Of a DNA stretch of 7,231 bases, positions 1 through 6,449 are shown one piece after another (the stretch's first letter is position 1; each line of letters starts with the position of its first letter). The notes under the pieces were generated by a model. That model was not told the origin of the DNA and searched no databases. It saw only the letters and a list, made by a program, of their open reading frames with translations. The stretch comes from Oligoflexales bacterium (GTDB lineage Bacteria; Bdellovibrionota_B; Oligoflexia; Oligoflexales; CACXFL01): contig JANQHA010000655.1 of the NCBI GenBank assembly GCA_028282865.1, positions 1-7,231 of the forward strand, given 5' to 3'. The translations under genes were made by a program, and so were the position numbers.

Positions 1-227
1 AATCGTTAGGCCAGGTTACGGAGTATTTACTTGTTTATCATCCGCTACATATGCATTTAGATGCTGCGAGACGCCAATCCCAGCACCAAGACCATTCTAA
101 GGTTTTAAAAAACAAGGGTATGGCATATGCTATACCCTTCTAATACTCACCCGTAAGCCTCATTTACCACGAGGTTGCTAATCATCCTGTTTTTGAATAG
201 CCTAGGAGTGGATCGAAAACTAGGACA
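1..227. other. Left-edge region without a supportable gene
   Basis: No convincing gene is visible. One frame on the plus strand is open from the left edge to a TAA at 141-143, giving about 46 residues rich in His and Gln. It matches no family I know and its last codons run through a strong hairpin, so I do not call it a gene. The other two plus frames stop at 7-9 and 98-100, so an upstream gene could end at either place. The right part (144-227) is the leader of the acetyltransferase gene and carries two CTAGGA copies, at 202-207 and 220-225. The second supplies that gene's ribosome binding site. Confidence 0.5.
114..139 (-). terminator. Strong hairpin, likely intrinsic terminator
   Basis: The arms AAGGGTATGGC (114-124) and GCTATACCCTT (129-139) pair along 11 positions around a four-base loop, with one G-U wobble in the plus-strand RNA (an A-C mismatch in the minus-strand RNA). 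Read on the minus strand the stem is followed by GTTTTTTAAAACC, a good U-tract. Read on the plus strand the tail (CTAATACT) is weak. The signal is therefore stronger in the minus direction, although no minus-strand gene lies to its right. It may instead be a bidirectional terminator for a plus-strand gene ending to the left of or within the first 100 bases. Confidence 0.5.
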
Positions 228-233
228 GTGAAT

Positions 234-773
234 ATGGATGAACCACTGATAAGAGATGCTCTTCCAACAGACGCAGAAAATTTGTTAAATATCTATAGAC
301 CTTTCATAGAAGACACCGCCGTTTCTTTCGAAACTACTATCCCATCTACCACGGAGTTTGAAGATAGGGTAATAGATACGCTGCTTAAGTTTCCCTGGCT
401 CGTCTATGAGATAGGCGGGAGGATCGCCGGATATGCTTATGCTGGGCCACACCGCTCCAGATGCGCGTATAATTGGTCAGTCGAAGCGACCGTTTATATT
501 GATGTAAAGTTTCGTAGGCAAGGTATAGGAACCGCTTTGTATACTGAGCTTTTTGAACTTTTGATAAAACAGGGAGCTGTAAATGTCTTTGCAGGCATTA
601 CGTTGCCCAACCCCGGGAGTATTGGCTTACATGAGTCTTTGGGCTTCTCACAGATTGGGGTCTATAAAAATATTGGCTATAAACACGCCAAATGGTGGGA
701 TGTGGGTTGGTGGCAGCTAAGCCTTCAATCCCCTAAAAATCCAAAGCAATTAACCCCATACCCCCTTATATAG
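234..773 (+). CDS. GNAT N-acetyltransferase, phosphinothricin/methionine-sulfone (PAT/MnaT) type
   Basis: This is a 179-residue GNAT acetyltransferase that transfers the acetyl group of acetyl-CoA to the amino group of a small amino-acid-like substrate. The acetyl-CoA loop is RRQGIGTA (94-101), preceded by the strand VEATVYI (83-89) with a conserved acidic residue, E84. The later NPGSIGLHESLGF (126-138) and GYKHAKWWDVGWWQ (148-161) are hallmarks of the PAT/Bar/MnaT subfamily, which acetylates phosphinothricin, methionine sulfoximine or methionine sulfone. Length is normal for that family. I chose the ATG at 234 because AGGA at 222-225 lies 8 bases upstream. The in-frame GTG at 228 would leave only 2 bases to that site. 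The protein should be cytoplasmic. The natural substrate cannot be told from sequence, and these enzymes are often chromosomal detoxification genes. No good terminator is seen after it; the next gene follows after 113 bases. Confidence 0.9.
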   Translation: MDEPLIRDALPTDAENLLNIYRPFIEDTAVSFETTIPSTTEFEDRVIDTLLKFPWLVYEIGGRIAGYAYAGPHRSRCAYNWSVEATVYIDVKFRRQGIGTALYTELFELLIKQGAVNVFAGITLPNPGSIGLHESLGFSQIGVYKNIGYKHAKWWDVGWWQLSLQSPKNPKQLTPYPLI

Positions 774-886
774 GTCATTAGTATTTTTTCTGGGTATTTA
801 TCATAACTAATAATTTTAAATTCTAACCCTACCTGGTTATAAAAGCCCTGTTACGAATCTTATAACTACTTTTTAGGAGACTAAAC

Positions 887-1408
887 ATGAGAAACATTTT
901 CATCACACTGATCGCAACCTTAGGGTTTACCTCGGCTTCTATAGCAGCAACTATAGCTCAGCTACCAATCTTACAAAACACAGCAGGTTACACTGTGGTG
1001 AACTTAGACGATGCAGGCAAGTTAGTCATTGAAAAGTACGAATATATCAACTCCGACCCTTTTCACACTAGCGAAGTACGTACCGAGTCTTTTGAAGTGG
1101 AGCTGCATGAGAAGCTATACCACAAATTACTTACTCTAACAAAAAGATTGAGTAGTGCAAAATTACAAAAAACAACTAGCGATCTAGTTTGCCAAATGAT
1201 GCCTCCTAAGGGACCTTCCAGCGACCTAAGAGTGAAACGAGGTTACAACTGGAAAGAAGGTTTCACTGGTGAGCTTGAAGAGGTCTACGACCAACGGGGA
1301 TGCTGGGCGTCTTTTCACATCAAGCCCAAAACTAACTATGACCGAGAAAATGGTGCGAAGTTAATAGTAGCTCTAGAATCTCTGGGCATACAATCTCAGA
1401 TGAACTAA
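887..1408 (+). CDS. Exported hypothetical protein with two cysteines
   Basis: I do not recognise this 173-residue protein. It starts with a typical Sec signal peptide: MRN, a hydrophobic stretch at about residues 4-14, and an Ala/Ser-rich end with likely cleavage near A20-A21. There is no lipobox cysteine, so the mature product of about 152 residues should be periplasmic or secreted. It has only two cysteines, C102 and C139, in the mature part and these could form one disulfide. It is otherwise mixed in charge, with no further membrane segment and no repeat. The start is well supported by AGGAGA at 875-880, six bases before the ATG. It has its own terminator just downstream and converges on valS. 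The preceding 113-bp gap contains TATAAC at 861-866 as a possible -10, but no good -35, so a promoter there is uncertain. Confidence 0.75.
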   Translation: MRNIFITLIATLGFTSASIAATIAQLPILQNTAGYTVVNLDDAGKLVIEKYEYINSDPFHTSEVRTESFEVELHEKLYHKLLTLTKRLSSAKLQKTTSDLVCQMMPPKGPSSDLRVKRGYNWKEGFTGELEEVYDQRGCWASFHIKPKTNYDRENGAKLIVALESLGIQSQMN

Positions 1409-1426
1409 TCCACTAGGGGTGAAATT

Positions 1427-1457
1427 GAAAAGAGGTCTTATGATGAGACCTCTTTTC
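1427..1457 (+). terminator. Intrinsic terminator, probably bidirectional, between convergent genes
   Basis: A perfect 12-bp stem is formed by GAAAAGAGGTCT (1427-1438) and AGACCTCTTTTC (1446-1457), with the 7-base loop TATGATG. The plus strand continues TTATTGT. It lies 18 bases after the stop of the small exported-protein gene. On the minus strand the stem also ends in a U-rich run (CTCTTTTCAATTTC), so it can serve valS, which stops 83 bases away on that side. Confidence 0.85.
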
Positions 1458-1540
1458 TTATTGTAATCAAGAAATCCGCTTCTAACTCAATCATTAACCG
1501 CTACAGAATGAGACCGTGAAGTCATAAGCACTATCCAAAA

Positions 1541-4204
1541 TCACCCGATGGCAGCCAGGTTCTCTTTTAAGCTCTGCAATTGACCGCTCATATTCTCTAA
1601 CTGCTCTTTGGTTTGTAAAACGACGTTCTCAGGTGCACGCTCAACGAAATTCTTATTCTTAAGTTTGTTTGATATGCCATCAACAATCTTAGTGATCCGT
1701 TTAATCTCGCCCTCTATACGTCCACGCTCCTTGGTAAAATCTACTAAACCCGCTACCGGAAGATAGCATTCAAAACCCTTGCCAATAGCAGCCAATGAAT
1801 GCTCCGGTCTCGACTGACTAGAGCTAATAGAAATGGATTTAATATTTGCTAGTTTTTTGATGTACTCCTGGTTTCCATCGACCACGGCAACCAATTCATC
1901 AGAAGCTTTAATAAGGCAATCCAACTCTATCTTAGGAGATATCCCGACCTGCTGACGGACCGACCTTACCGAAGTGATCATCTGCAAAACTGCCTGCCAC
2001 TGGCTGGAAGATTTTGCATAGCTAGCAAGTTTGGATTCGTCGGGAAACCCAGCAACAACAATACTTTTAGGGCGATCCCAATCGGGGTGATGAGGAAGCT
2101 TTTGCCACAACTCCTCTGTAACAAACGGCATAATCGGGTGAGCCAGTCGCAAGGCACCGTCAAGAGCATAAACTAAGACGGAAAGTACTTCAGACCTCTT
2201 TTGCTCATCACTACTTTGAAGAGACTGTTTAGCGCACTCTAGCCCCCAGTCACAAAACTGCCCCCAAATAAAGTGATAAATACGGTCAACAGCATCATTC
2301 AAATGATAATTTGAGAAACTTTCATTGACTCGCTTAGCGGTATCAGACAACCCAGTCAACAGCCACTGTGAGGGCAAATCTAAGTCTACCTCTGAAATGG
2401 GTTTTAGCTTTGTATCGCTATCAAGGTAATTAAAAAGAAACCGAGAGGCATTCCACAGCTTATTAACAAAACGGGCACCATGGTCGAAGTCGCTCTTATC
2501 CATCATAACCCGACCGCCAAGTGGCGCCATGCTAACACCAGTAAAACGGGTCGCATCAGCCCCGTGCTTGTCAATAATCTCTAGCGGGTCAATTCCGTTG
2601 CCGAGCGTCTTAGAAAACTTCTTACCCTGTTTATCAGTAACCACCGCAGTAAAATAGATATCTTTAAAAGGGACCTCGCCTTTAAATTTAAGGCCCGCCA
2701 TAACCATTCTAGCGACCCATAAAAATATAATTTCTGGAGCCGTAATTAATACATTAGACGGATAAAAATAATTCAGGTCTTTTTCCTGTTGTTTTTTTTC
2801 ATCGGGCCAACCAAATGGACTCAGCGGCCAAAGCCAACTACTAAACCAAGTGTCTAGCACATCAGGATCTTGAGTTAATTTATCACTACCGCACTGATCA
2901 CATTGAGTAGGATCTTCAACTCCAGTTTGAAGGTGATCACAGCTGTCACAATACCATATAGGGATTTGGTGCCCCCACCAAAGTTGCCTTGATATGCACC
3001 AATCTTGGATATTATCTAACCAGTACAAGTAAGTCTTGCTCCAGGACTTCGGGAAGAAGTTCAATTCTCCATTTCTAGCGGCAGCGGCAGCTGGTTCTGC
3101 CAGCGGCTTCATCCGTACATACCATTGCTTAGATAGTTTAGGCTCGACGATCGACTTACTGCGGTCCGAATGAGGAACTGAGTGTTTGTAGTGCTCTTCT
3201 TTTTCAAAAAGACCCAACTCTTTAAATGTTTTTATAACCTTTTTTCTCGCAACAAAGCGATCGAGGCCACGGAATGCTTCCGGTGCCACTTCGGTAATCG
3301 CAGCAGCATCATCAAATATCTCAACAAAAGGCAACTTATGACGCTTGCCAATCTCAAAATCATTGGGATCATGCGCCGGAGTGATTTTAACAGCTCCACT
3401 ACCGAAATCGCTCTTAACATAGTCGTCTGCAATGATCGGTATCAACCGGTCACAAATTGGTAACCTAATATTTCTGCCTACTAAATGCTTGTAACGATCA
3501 TCATCGGGATGAACAGCAACCGCTGTGTCACCAAGCATAGTCTCTGGACGCGTGGTCGCAATAACAATTTGCTCATCGCTTCCTTCGACAGGGTAACGCA
3601 AATGCCACAGGTGTCCATTCATCTCCTCACTATACAGTTCATCATCAGACACGGCTGTTTTTAGAACCGTATCCCAGTTGACTAGCCGCTCACCACGATA
3701 AATCAAACCTTCTTTAAAAAGCGTGACAAACACGTAACGAACTGCAGCCGATAAATCTTCATCCATGGTGTAGGCACTGCGCTTCCAATCTGCTGAAAAC
3801 CCTATATCTTGAAACTGCTGATATATTTTCCCCCCGTGAACATCGCGCCACTTTTGACACCTTGCAAAAAAAGCCTCACGGCCAATATCTTTCCGAGTTT
3901 TCCCCTCTGTTTTTTCGAGGTCTTTCTCTACCATCATTTGGGTGGCAATTCCCGCATGGTCAGTTCCTGGAAGCCAGCAGGCCGTATAACCTTGCATTCG
4001 CTTCCAGCGTATGAGCAAATCTTGAAACGTATAGGTCGTTCCGTGCCCCATATGTAAATGAGAGGTCACATTCGGTGGCGGCATAAGGATCGTATAAGGT
4101 GCTTTATTGCTAGCAGCGGTATCAAAAAAGTTATTCTGCTCCCAAAAATCCCACCATTTTTTTTCGTATTTTTTAGGGTTGTAACTCGAGTCAATCGAAA
4201 TCAT
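1541..4204 (-). CDS. valS: Valyl-tRNA synthetase
   Basis: This cytoplasmic class I synthetase charges tRNA-Val with valine. With the start used here it has 887 residues, somewhat shorter than the 951 of E. coli. Seen in order: PPPNVT then the HIGH-type HMGH (51-54), GTDHAGIATQ (80-89), the CP1 editing domain with TTRPET (217-222) and GSGAVKITPAHDPNDFE (268-284), and a zinc ribbon C419-C422/C435-C438. Then come LDTWFSSWLWP (450-460) and the KMSKS-type loop, which reads KFSKT (529-533) and keeps both lysines. An anticodon-binding alpha-helical domain follows, then the valine-specific C-terminal coiled coil (about 822-884) with NFVERAPENVV. An ATG at 4264 is in frame but adds 20 residues unlike the family and has no ribosome site. 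The ATG at 4204 has AGGAGAA (4217-4223) 12 bases upstream and fits family N-termini. The zinc ribbon and HSDRSK linker (345-350) separate it from the E. coli type. Confidence 0.97.
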   Translation of the reverse strand: MISIDSSYNPKKYEKKWWDFWEQNNFFDTAASNKAPYTILMPPPNVTSHLHMGHGTTYTFQDLLIRWKRMQGYTACWLPGTDHAGIATQMMVEKDLEKTEGKTRKDIGREAFFARCQKWRDVHGGKIYQQFQDIGFSADWKRSAYTMDEDLSAAVRYVFVTLFKEGLIYRGERLVNWDTVLKTAVSDDELYSEEMNGHLWHLRYPVEGSDEQIVIATTRPETMLGDTAVAVHPDDDRYKHLVGRNIRLPICDRLIPIIADDYVKSDFGSGAVKITPAHDPNDFEIGKRHKLPFVEIFDDAAAITEVAPEAFRGLDRFVARKKVIKTFKELGLFEKEEHYKHSVPHSDRSKSIVEPKLSKQWYVRMKPLAEPAAAAARNGELNFFPKSWSKTYLYWLDNIQDWCISRQLWWGHQIPIWYCDSCDHLQTGVEDPTQCDQCGSDKLTQDPDVLDTWFSSWLWPLSPFGWPDEKKQQEKDLNYFYPSNVLITAPEIIFLWVARMVMAGLKFKGEVPFKDIYFTAVVTDKQGKKFSKTLGNGIDPLEIIDKHGADATRFTGVSMAPLGGRVMMDKSDFDHGARFVNKLWNASRFLFNYLDSDTKLKPISEVDLDLPSQWLLTGLSDTAKRVNESFSNYHLNDAVDRIYHFIWGQFCDWGLECAKQSLQSSDEQKRSEVLSVLVYALDGALRLAHPIMPFVTEELWQKLPHHPDWDRPKSIVVAGFPDESKLASYAKSSSQWQAVLQMITSVRSVRQQVGISPKIELDCLIKASDELVAVVDGNQEYIKKLANIKSISISSSQSRPEHSLAAIGKGFECYLPVAGLVDFTKERGRIEGEIKRITKIVDGISNKLKNKNFVERAPENVVLQTKEQLENMSGQLQSLKENLAAIG

Positions 4205-4263
4205 GGCAGCTATTTGTTCTCCTATTATCGCTGGCTGACAAATTGTAAGATACCGTTCTACCA

Positions 4264-4320
4264 TGAACTAAGCAGATCGGAAATCATTTGGTGCATCTAT
4301 ATAACTAAGAGCCTAGTTCA
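4264..4320 (-). repeat. Inverted repeat in the valS leader
   Basis: In the minus-strand RNA, UGAACUAGGC (4320-4311) can pair with GCUUAGUUCA (4273-4264) over 10 bp, including one G-U wobble, enclosing 37 bases. The first arm can also form a smaller local hairpin, AACUA (4318-4314) with UAGUU (4307-4303). The two pairings share bases and exclude each other. The region lies between the possible valS promoter and the chosen valS start. No poly-U tract follows either stem, so this is not a simple intrinsic attenuator. It may also be chance in an A/T-rich region. Confidence 0.4.
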
Positions 4321-4356
4321 AAAAAGCTTGATTCCCAAACTATGTAACATATTGAA

Positions 4357-4386
4357 ATTACTGATTTTTATGTATTTTTTTGTCAA
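4357..4386 (-). promoter_or_regulatory. Possible sigma70 promoter for valS
   Basis: On the minus strand a perfect TTGACA (-35, 4381-4386) is followed after 18 bases by AGTAAT (-10, 4357-4362), which matches the consensus at four of six places but lacks the usual A at position 2. The spacer is very A/T-rich. Use of this promoter would give a leader of roughly 145 bases before the valS ATG at 4204, containing the inverted repeat described separately. The -35 box is convincing and the -10 is not, so the assignment is tentative. Confidence 0.35.
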
Positions 4387-4403
4387 GTACTAAAGTCAAT
4401 TTC

Positions 4404-4459
4404 GCCCAACTCCGAGGACCCTATCGTAGTTGAGATTGGGCTTTGAAACATATCTCAAC
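4404..4459 (+). repeat. Overlapping inverted repeats upstream of the lipoprotein gene
   Basis: GTTGAGAT (4429-4436) and ATCTCAAC (4452-4459) are perfect 8-bp complements separated by 15 bases. GCCCAACTC (4404-4412) is complementary to GAGATTGGGC (4432-4441) with a single-base bulge. The two pairings share 4432-4436 and exclude each other. The second arm of the first pairing ends 18 bases before the ribosome site of the lipoprotein gene (4478-4483). This could be a leader RNA with two folds, or overlapping operators for a dimeric regulator. No known riboswitch class is recognised. Confidence 0.45.
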
Positions 4460-4477
4460 CCTGATTAAGGCACATTT

Positions 4478-4483
4478 GGAGGA
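4478..4483 (+). promoter_or_regulatory. Ribosome binding site deciding the lipoprotein start
   Basis: GGAGGA lies 7 bases before the ATG at 4491. It settles the start there rather than at the in-frame ATG at 4443, which would place 16 extra, partly charged residues in front of the signal peptide. Confidence 0.85.
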
Positions 4484-4490
4484 AGTTGCC

Positions 4491-5219
4491 ATGAAAAATA
4501 GTTTATCCATTGGGCTGTCAATGGTCTTATTACTGGCACTAGCAGCATGCGGCCAGGCACCAGCTTTTAACGACCTAGAGAACAGCGGAGATAGTCCAGA
4601 ATTTGACCCTAACGGCAGAAATACCATGGACGGAGAGAAAGACTGTGACGACATTGACTCCGACGATTGTTTTGACAATGGAGACAGCGGCGATAACGGA
4701 GATGGAAACAACAATGGGAACAATGGAAACAACGGTTCTGGAGGAAACAACGAAAATCCCAAAGATCCAGGTGACTATGATATTCCAGGCATTGATGACG
4801 ATGATGACCTAGCAGCTCTTCACAAGTGTATGGAAAAATGGGGCGAGCTACCATTCGGCCAAACCATTCCAACAAGAGTTCTAACTGCAGTTTCAATAGG
4901 AGGCTTCGGCACATCTATAGACGATAGAGAGCAGACAGAAGCTCCGGAACTGGTGCTAGTAAAGGCTGCGGTAAATGTCGGGGGAAAGGTTAACTACAAT
5001 TTCCTAAATCGAAATGGTTACTACTGTATCAAAGTTAATGTTAACGTCTTAACAGACCTAACGATCAATCTGCATTGTAATGCGCGCCTAGCTGATAGTA
5101 AAGTCGGTGTTAACGTAGGGTCAGTTATGAATGATAATACCGCTGCGATTGGGGTACACGTAGGATCTGTAGTCTCAGTAAATACGGTTAGACCAGATGG
5201 AGACCAATGCATACGATAA
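4491..5219 (+). CDS. Putative lipoprotein with Asp/Asn/Gly-rich linker
   Basis: This 242-residue protein of unknown function begins with a lipoprotein signal peptide (MKNS, a hydrophobic core at 5-19) ending in the lipobox LAAC. C20 would be lipidated, and G21 after it contains no Asp retention signal, so outer-membrane sorting is expected. Residues about 30-109 form a low-complexity linker very rich in Asp, Asn, Gly and Glu. It holds C52 and C60 and a run of five Asp at 102-106, and could bind divalent cations. From about 110 the protein looks folded: C113, then a beta-rich C-terminal domain (about 150-234) with alternating Val/Asn patterns such as KVNVNVLTDLTINLHC and two VGS motifs (VNVGS, 208; VHVGS, 222), plus C179, C196 and C240. 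I have a vague sense of similar YYC/LTINLHC domains in Bdellovibrio-like bacteria but cannot confirm it. Stop is followed by a terminator 25 bases on, so it is probably transcribed alone. Confidence 0.85.
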   Translation: MKNSLSIGLSMVLLLALAACGQAPAFNDLENSGDSPEFDPNGRNTMDGEKDCDDIDSDDCFDNGDSGDNGDGNNNGNNGNNGSGGNNENPKDPGDYDIPGIDDDDDLAALHKCMEKWGELPFGQTIPTRVLTAVSIGGFGTSIDDREQTEAPELVLVKAAVNVGGKVNYNFLNRNGYYCIKVNVNVLTDLTINLHCNARLADSKVGVNVGSVMNDNTAAIGVHVGSVVSVNTVRPDGDQCIR

Positions 5220-5244
5220 TAATAATTAGAGGAAAGTAATATAC

Positions 5245-5270
5245 GCCCCCTTTTTTGGGGGCCTTTTATT
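5245..5270 (+). terminator. Intrinsic terminator after the lipoprotein gene
   Basis: A 6-bp all-strong stem GCCCCC (5245-5250) and GGGGGC (5257-5262) encloses a T6 loop and is followed by CTTTTATT. It lies 25 bases after the TAA and is a textbook Rho-independent terminator in the plus direction. Confidence 0.88.
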
Positions 5271-5436
5271 AGGTCAGACACCCACCAAGATCGTTTTAAC
5301 TATCCATGACAGATATTTACTTTGTGAAGAAATAGGCTTATCATCAACGCAGTTTACTTCAATGAAAAGAGGTTATTTCATCCGTTGCTACGAACTACCT
5401 TGCACCATTACTTATCAAAATAACCGGGTGTAGATT
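5271..5436 (+). other. Intergenic leader of the ATP-grasp gene, no clear promoter
   Basis: No gene longer than about nine codons, no strong hairpin and no clear -35/-10 pair is visible. TTGCTA at 5385-5390 followed 17 bases later by TTACTT is the best promoter-like pair and is weak. Only a poor ribosome site (GGGTG, 5426-5430) precedes the ATG at 5437, so translation may be weak or regulated. Confidence 0.4.
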
Positions 5437-6303
5437 ATGCCAAAAAAGTGCGCTTACCTTACTATGGAAAACACTGAAGGATTCTTTATCTATGATAATC
5501 TAACTTTCGGCCCTCTTAATAAACTGGACTGGGAGGTCTCCGAAATACCTTGGACGAAGAAGTCAACTAACTGGAGTCAATTCGATGCAGTAGTCATCAG
5601 GTCGACTTGGGATTATCAGGACAATGCAAGTCAATTTATCAATACTCTAGAAGAAATAGATCATTCAGGCACGCTTTTACTCAACCCTTTGCAGACCTGT
5701 AAATGGAACATCAACAAAAAATATCTAGATGAACTTTCACAGCAAGGTGTGCAAATTGTCCCAACTATTTGGTTGGATCAACTCGACAGAGTTAGCTGCA
5801 CTAGTTTATTCCAAGAGCTGAGCAGTCATAAAATAGTTGTTAAGCCACTTGTCAGCGCAAATGCCAACGACACCTTAGTTTTAAAAAAAGATGATTCTAA
5901 AAATTGGGAGCTAGCTCTAAAAACGTTTCAATCGATACCTCTAATGGCTCAGCCCTTCGTCGATTCAATTACAACAGTTGGCGAATACTCATTATTTTAC
6001 TTTGACCGTGAGTTTAGTCATGCAACGCTAAAAACTCCCAAAAAAGGTGACTTCCGCGTTCAAGAAGAGCATGGGGGTACATTTAAGAGTGTCGATATCG
6101 ATTCTCGTTTACAAACAGCCGCAGAGAGTGTCATTAATAAAATTGCCGGCCCGCTGCTCTATGCTAGAGTTGATCTGGTTTTGTTGCCAGACGGATCAGC
6201 AGCGCTCATGGAACTTGAACTAATTGAGCCCTCGCTGTATTTTACTTATAGTGAAGGCTCGGCTAACCGCTTTGCCAAAGCGCTTGATTCGATGGCAAAA
6301 TAG
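5437..6303 (+). CDS. ATP-grasp ligase, DcsG/RimK-like
   Basis: This 288-residue cytoplasmic protein belongs to the ATP-grasp superfamily, whose members use ATP to activate a carboxylate as an acyl-phosphate and join it to an amine or similar nucleophile. The N-terminal part carries FDAVVIRSTWDY (49-60) and LLNPLQTCKWNINKKYL (81-97), typical of the group that includes the D-cycloserine enzyme DcsG. The ATP-grasp core has IVVKPLVSANA (133-143; K136 is the likely ATP lysine), GEYSLFYF (182-189), SHATLKTPKKGDFRVQEEHGG (within 194-214) and ARVDLV (243-248). The likely Mg2+ cluster is in MELELIEPSLYF (258-269; E259, E261, E264). All the core motifs appear intact and length is normal. No peptide-synthetase, serine acetyltransferase or other cycloserine-pathway gene is nearby, so the substrate is unknown and DcsG function should not be assumed. 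It converges on the gene at 6450. The nearest hairpin, 6397-6425, favours the opposite strand. Confidence 0.85.
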   Translation: MPKKCAYLTMENTEGFFIYDNLTFGPLNKLDWEVSEIPWTKKSTNWSQFDAVVIRSTWDYQDNASQFINTLEEIDHSGTLLLNPLQTCKWNINKKYLDELSQQGVQIVPTIWLDQLDRVSCTSLFQELSSHKIVVKPLVSANANDTLVLKKDDSKNWELALKTFQSIPLMAQPFVDSITTVGEYSLFYFDREFSHATLKTPKKGDFRVQEEHGGTFKSVDIDSRLQTAAESVINKIAGPLLYARVDLVLLPDGSAALMELELIEPSLYFTYSEGSANRFAKALDSMAK

Positions 6304-6379
6304 TAACCCTTTCGACATCAAATTGTAAAGCTTCTAATCAATTTTCACTCCATGCTCCAAAAAGCACCCTGCTTCTTTC

Positions 6380-6412
6380 GCTCGAGTTTAGATATTAAAA
6401 AAGAGCTCGAGT
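6380..6412. repeat. Direct repeat GCTCGAGT in convergent intergenic region
   Basis: GCTCGAGT occurs at 6380-6387 and again at 6405-6412, and a related inverted TTCGAGC lies at 6417-6423. Because CTCGAG is palindromic, the copies can pair with each other in more than one way. The second copy is part of the minus-strand terminator. The repeat may simply be a by-product of convergent terminators. Confidence 0.5.
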
Positions 6413-6425
6413 ATAATTCGAGCCC
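6397..6425 (-). terminator. Intrinsic terminator of the six-cysteine exported-protein gene
   Basis: On the minus strand GCTCGA (6423-6418) pairs with TCGAGC (6410-6405) around a 7-base loop. It extends outward by a G-U and a G-C pair and is followed by six T residues (6402-6397). It lies 25 bases after the TAG of the minus-strand gene. It has no U-tract in the plus direction. Confidence 0.8.
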
Positions 6426-6449
6426 TTACAATTAGTTAAACTAAATTAT

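Noticed and set aside
5..11. GTTAGGC at the left edge resembles the right core of an integron attC site, and a GNAT gene is a common cassette cargo.
   Set aside because: No matching attC with paired RYYYAAC and GTTRRRY cores follows the GNAT gene, and the genes lie on both strands with their own terminators, so an integron array is not supported.
3..143. Open frame of about 46 residues from the left edge on the plus strand.
   Set aside because: The residue pattern fits no family I know and the frame runs through a strong hairpin; another plus frame in the same stretch is equally open to 100.
758..797. ATACCC/GGGTAT inverted repeat around the end of the GNAT gene as a terminator.
   Set aside because: Only 6 bp with a loop of 28 bases, and the following TTTATC is not a proper U-tract.
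4205..4264. Upstream in-frame ATG giving a 907-residue ValRS.
   Set aside because: It has no ribosome site and would add 20 residues not expected at the N-terminus; the ATG at 4204 has an AGGAGAA upstream and fits the family.
3182..4393. Several plus-strand open frames of 82-111 codons opposite valS.
   Set aside because: They lie antisense to the well conserved ValRS motifs and have no family resemblance.
4404..4441. GCCCAAC...ATTGGGC looks like outer boxes of an attC site.
   Set aside because: The right box lacks the invariant GTT, and 38 bases is too short for attC. It is better read as an ordinary hairpin.
4421..4914. Long minus-strand and alternate plus-strand frames across the lipoprotein linker.
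   Set aside because: They are shadows created by the biased Asp/Asn/Gly codons, with Pro/Leu/Ser or Thr/Met-rich translations and no ribosome sites.
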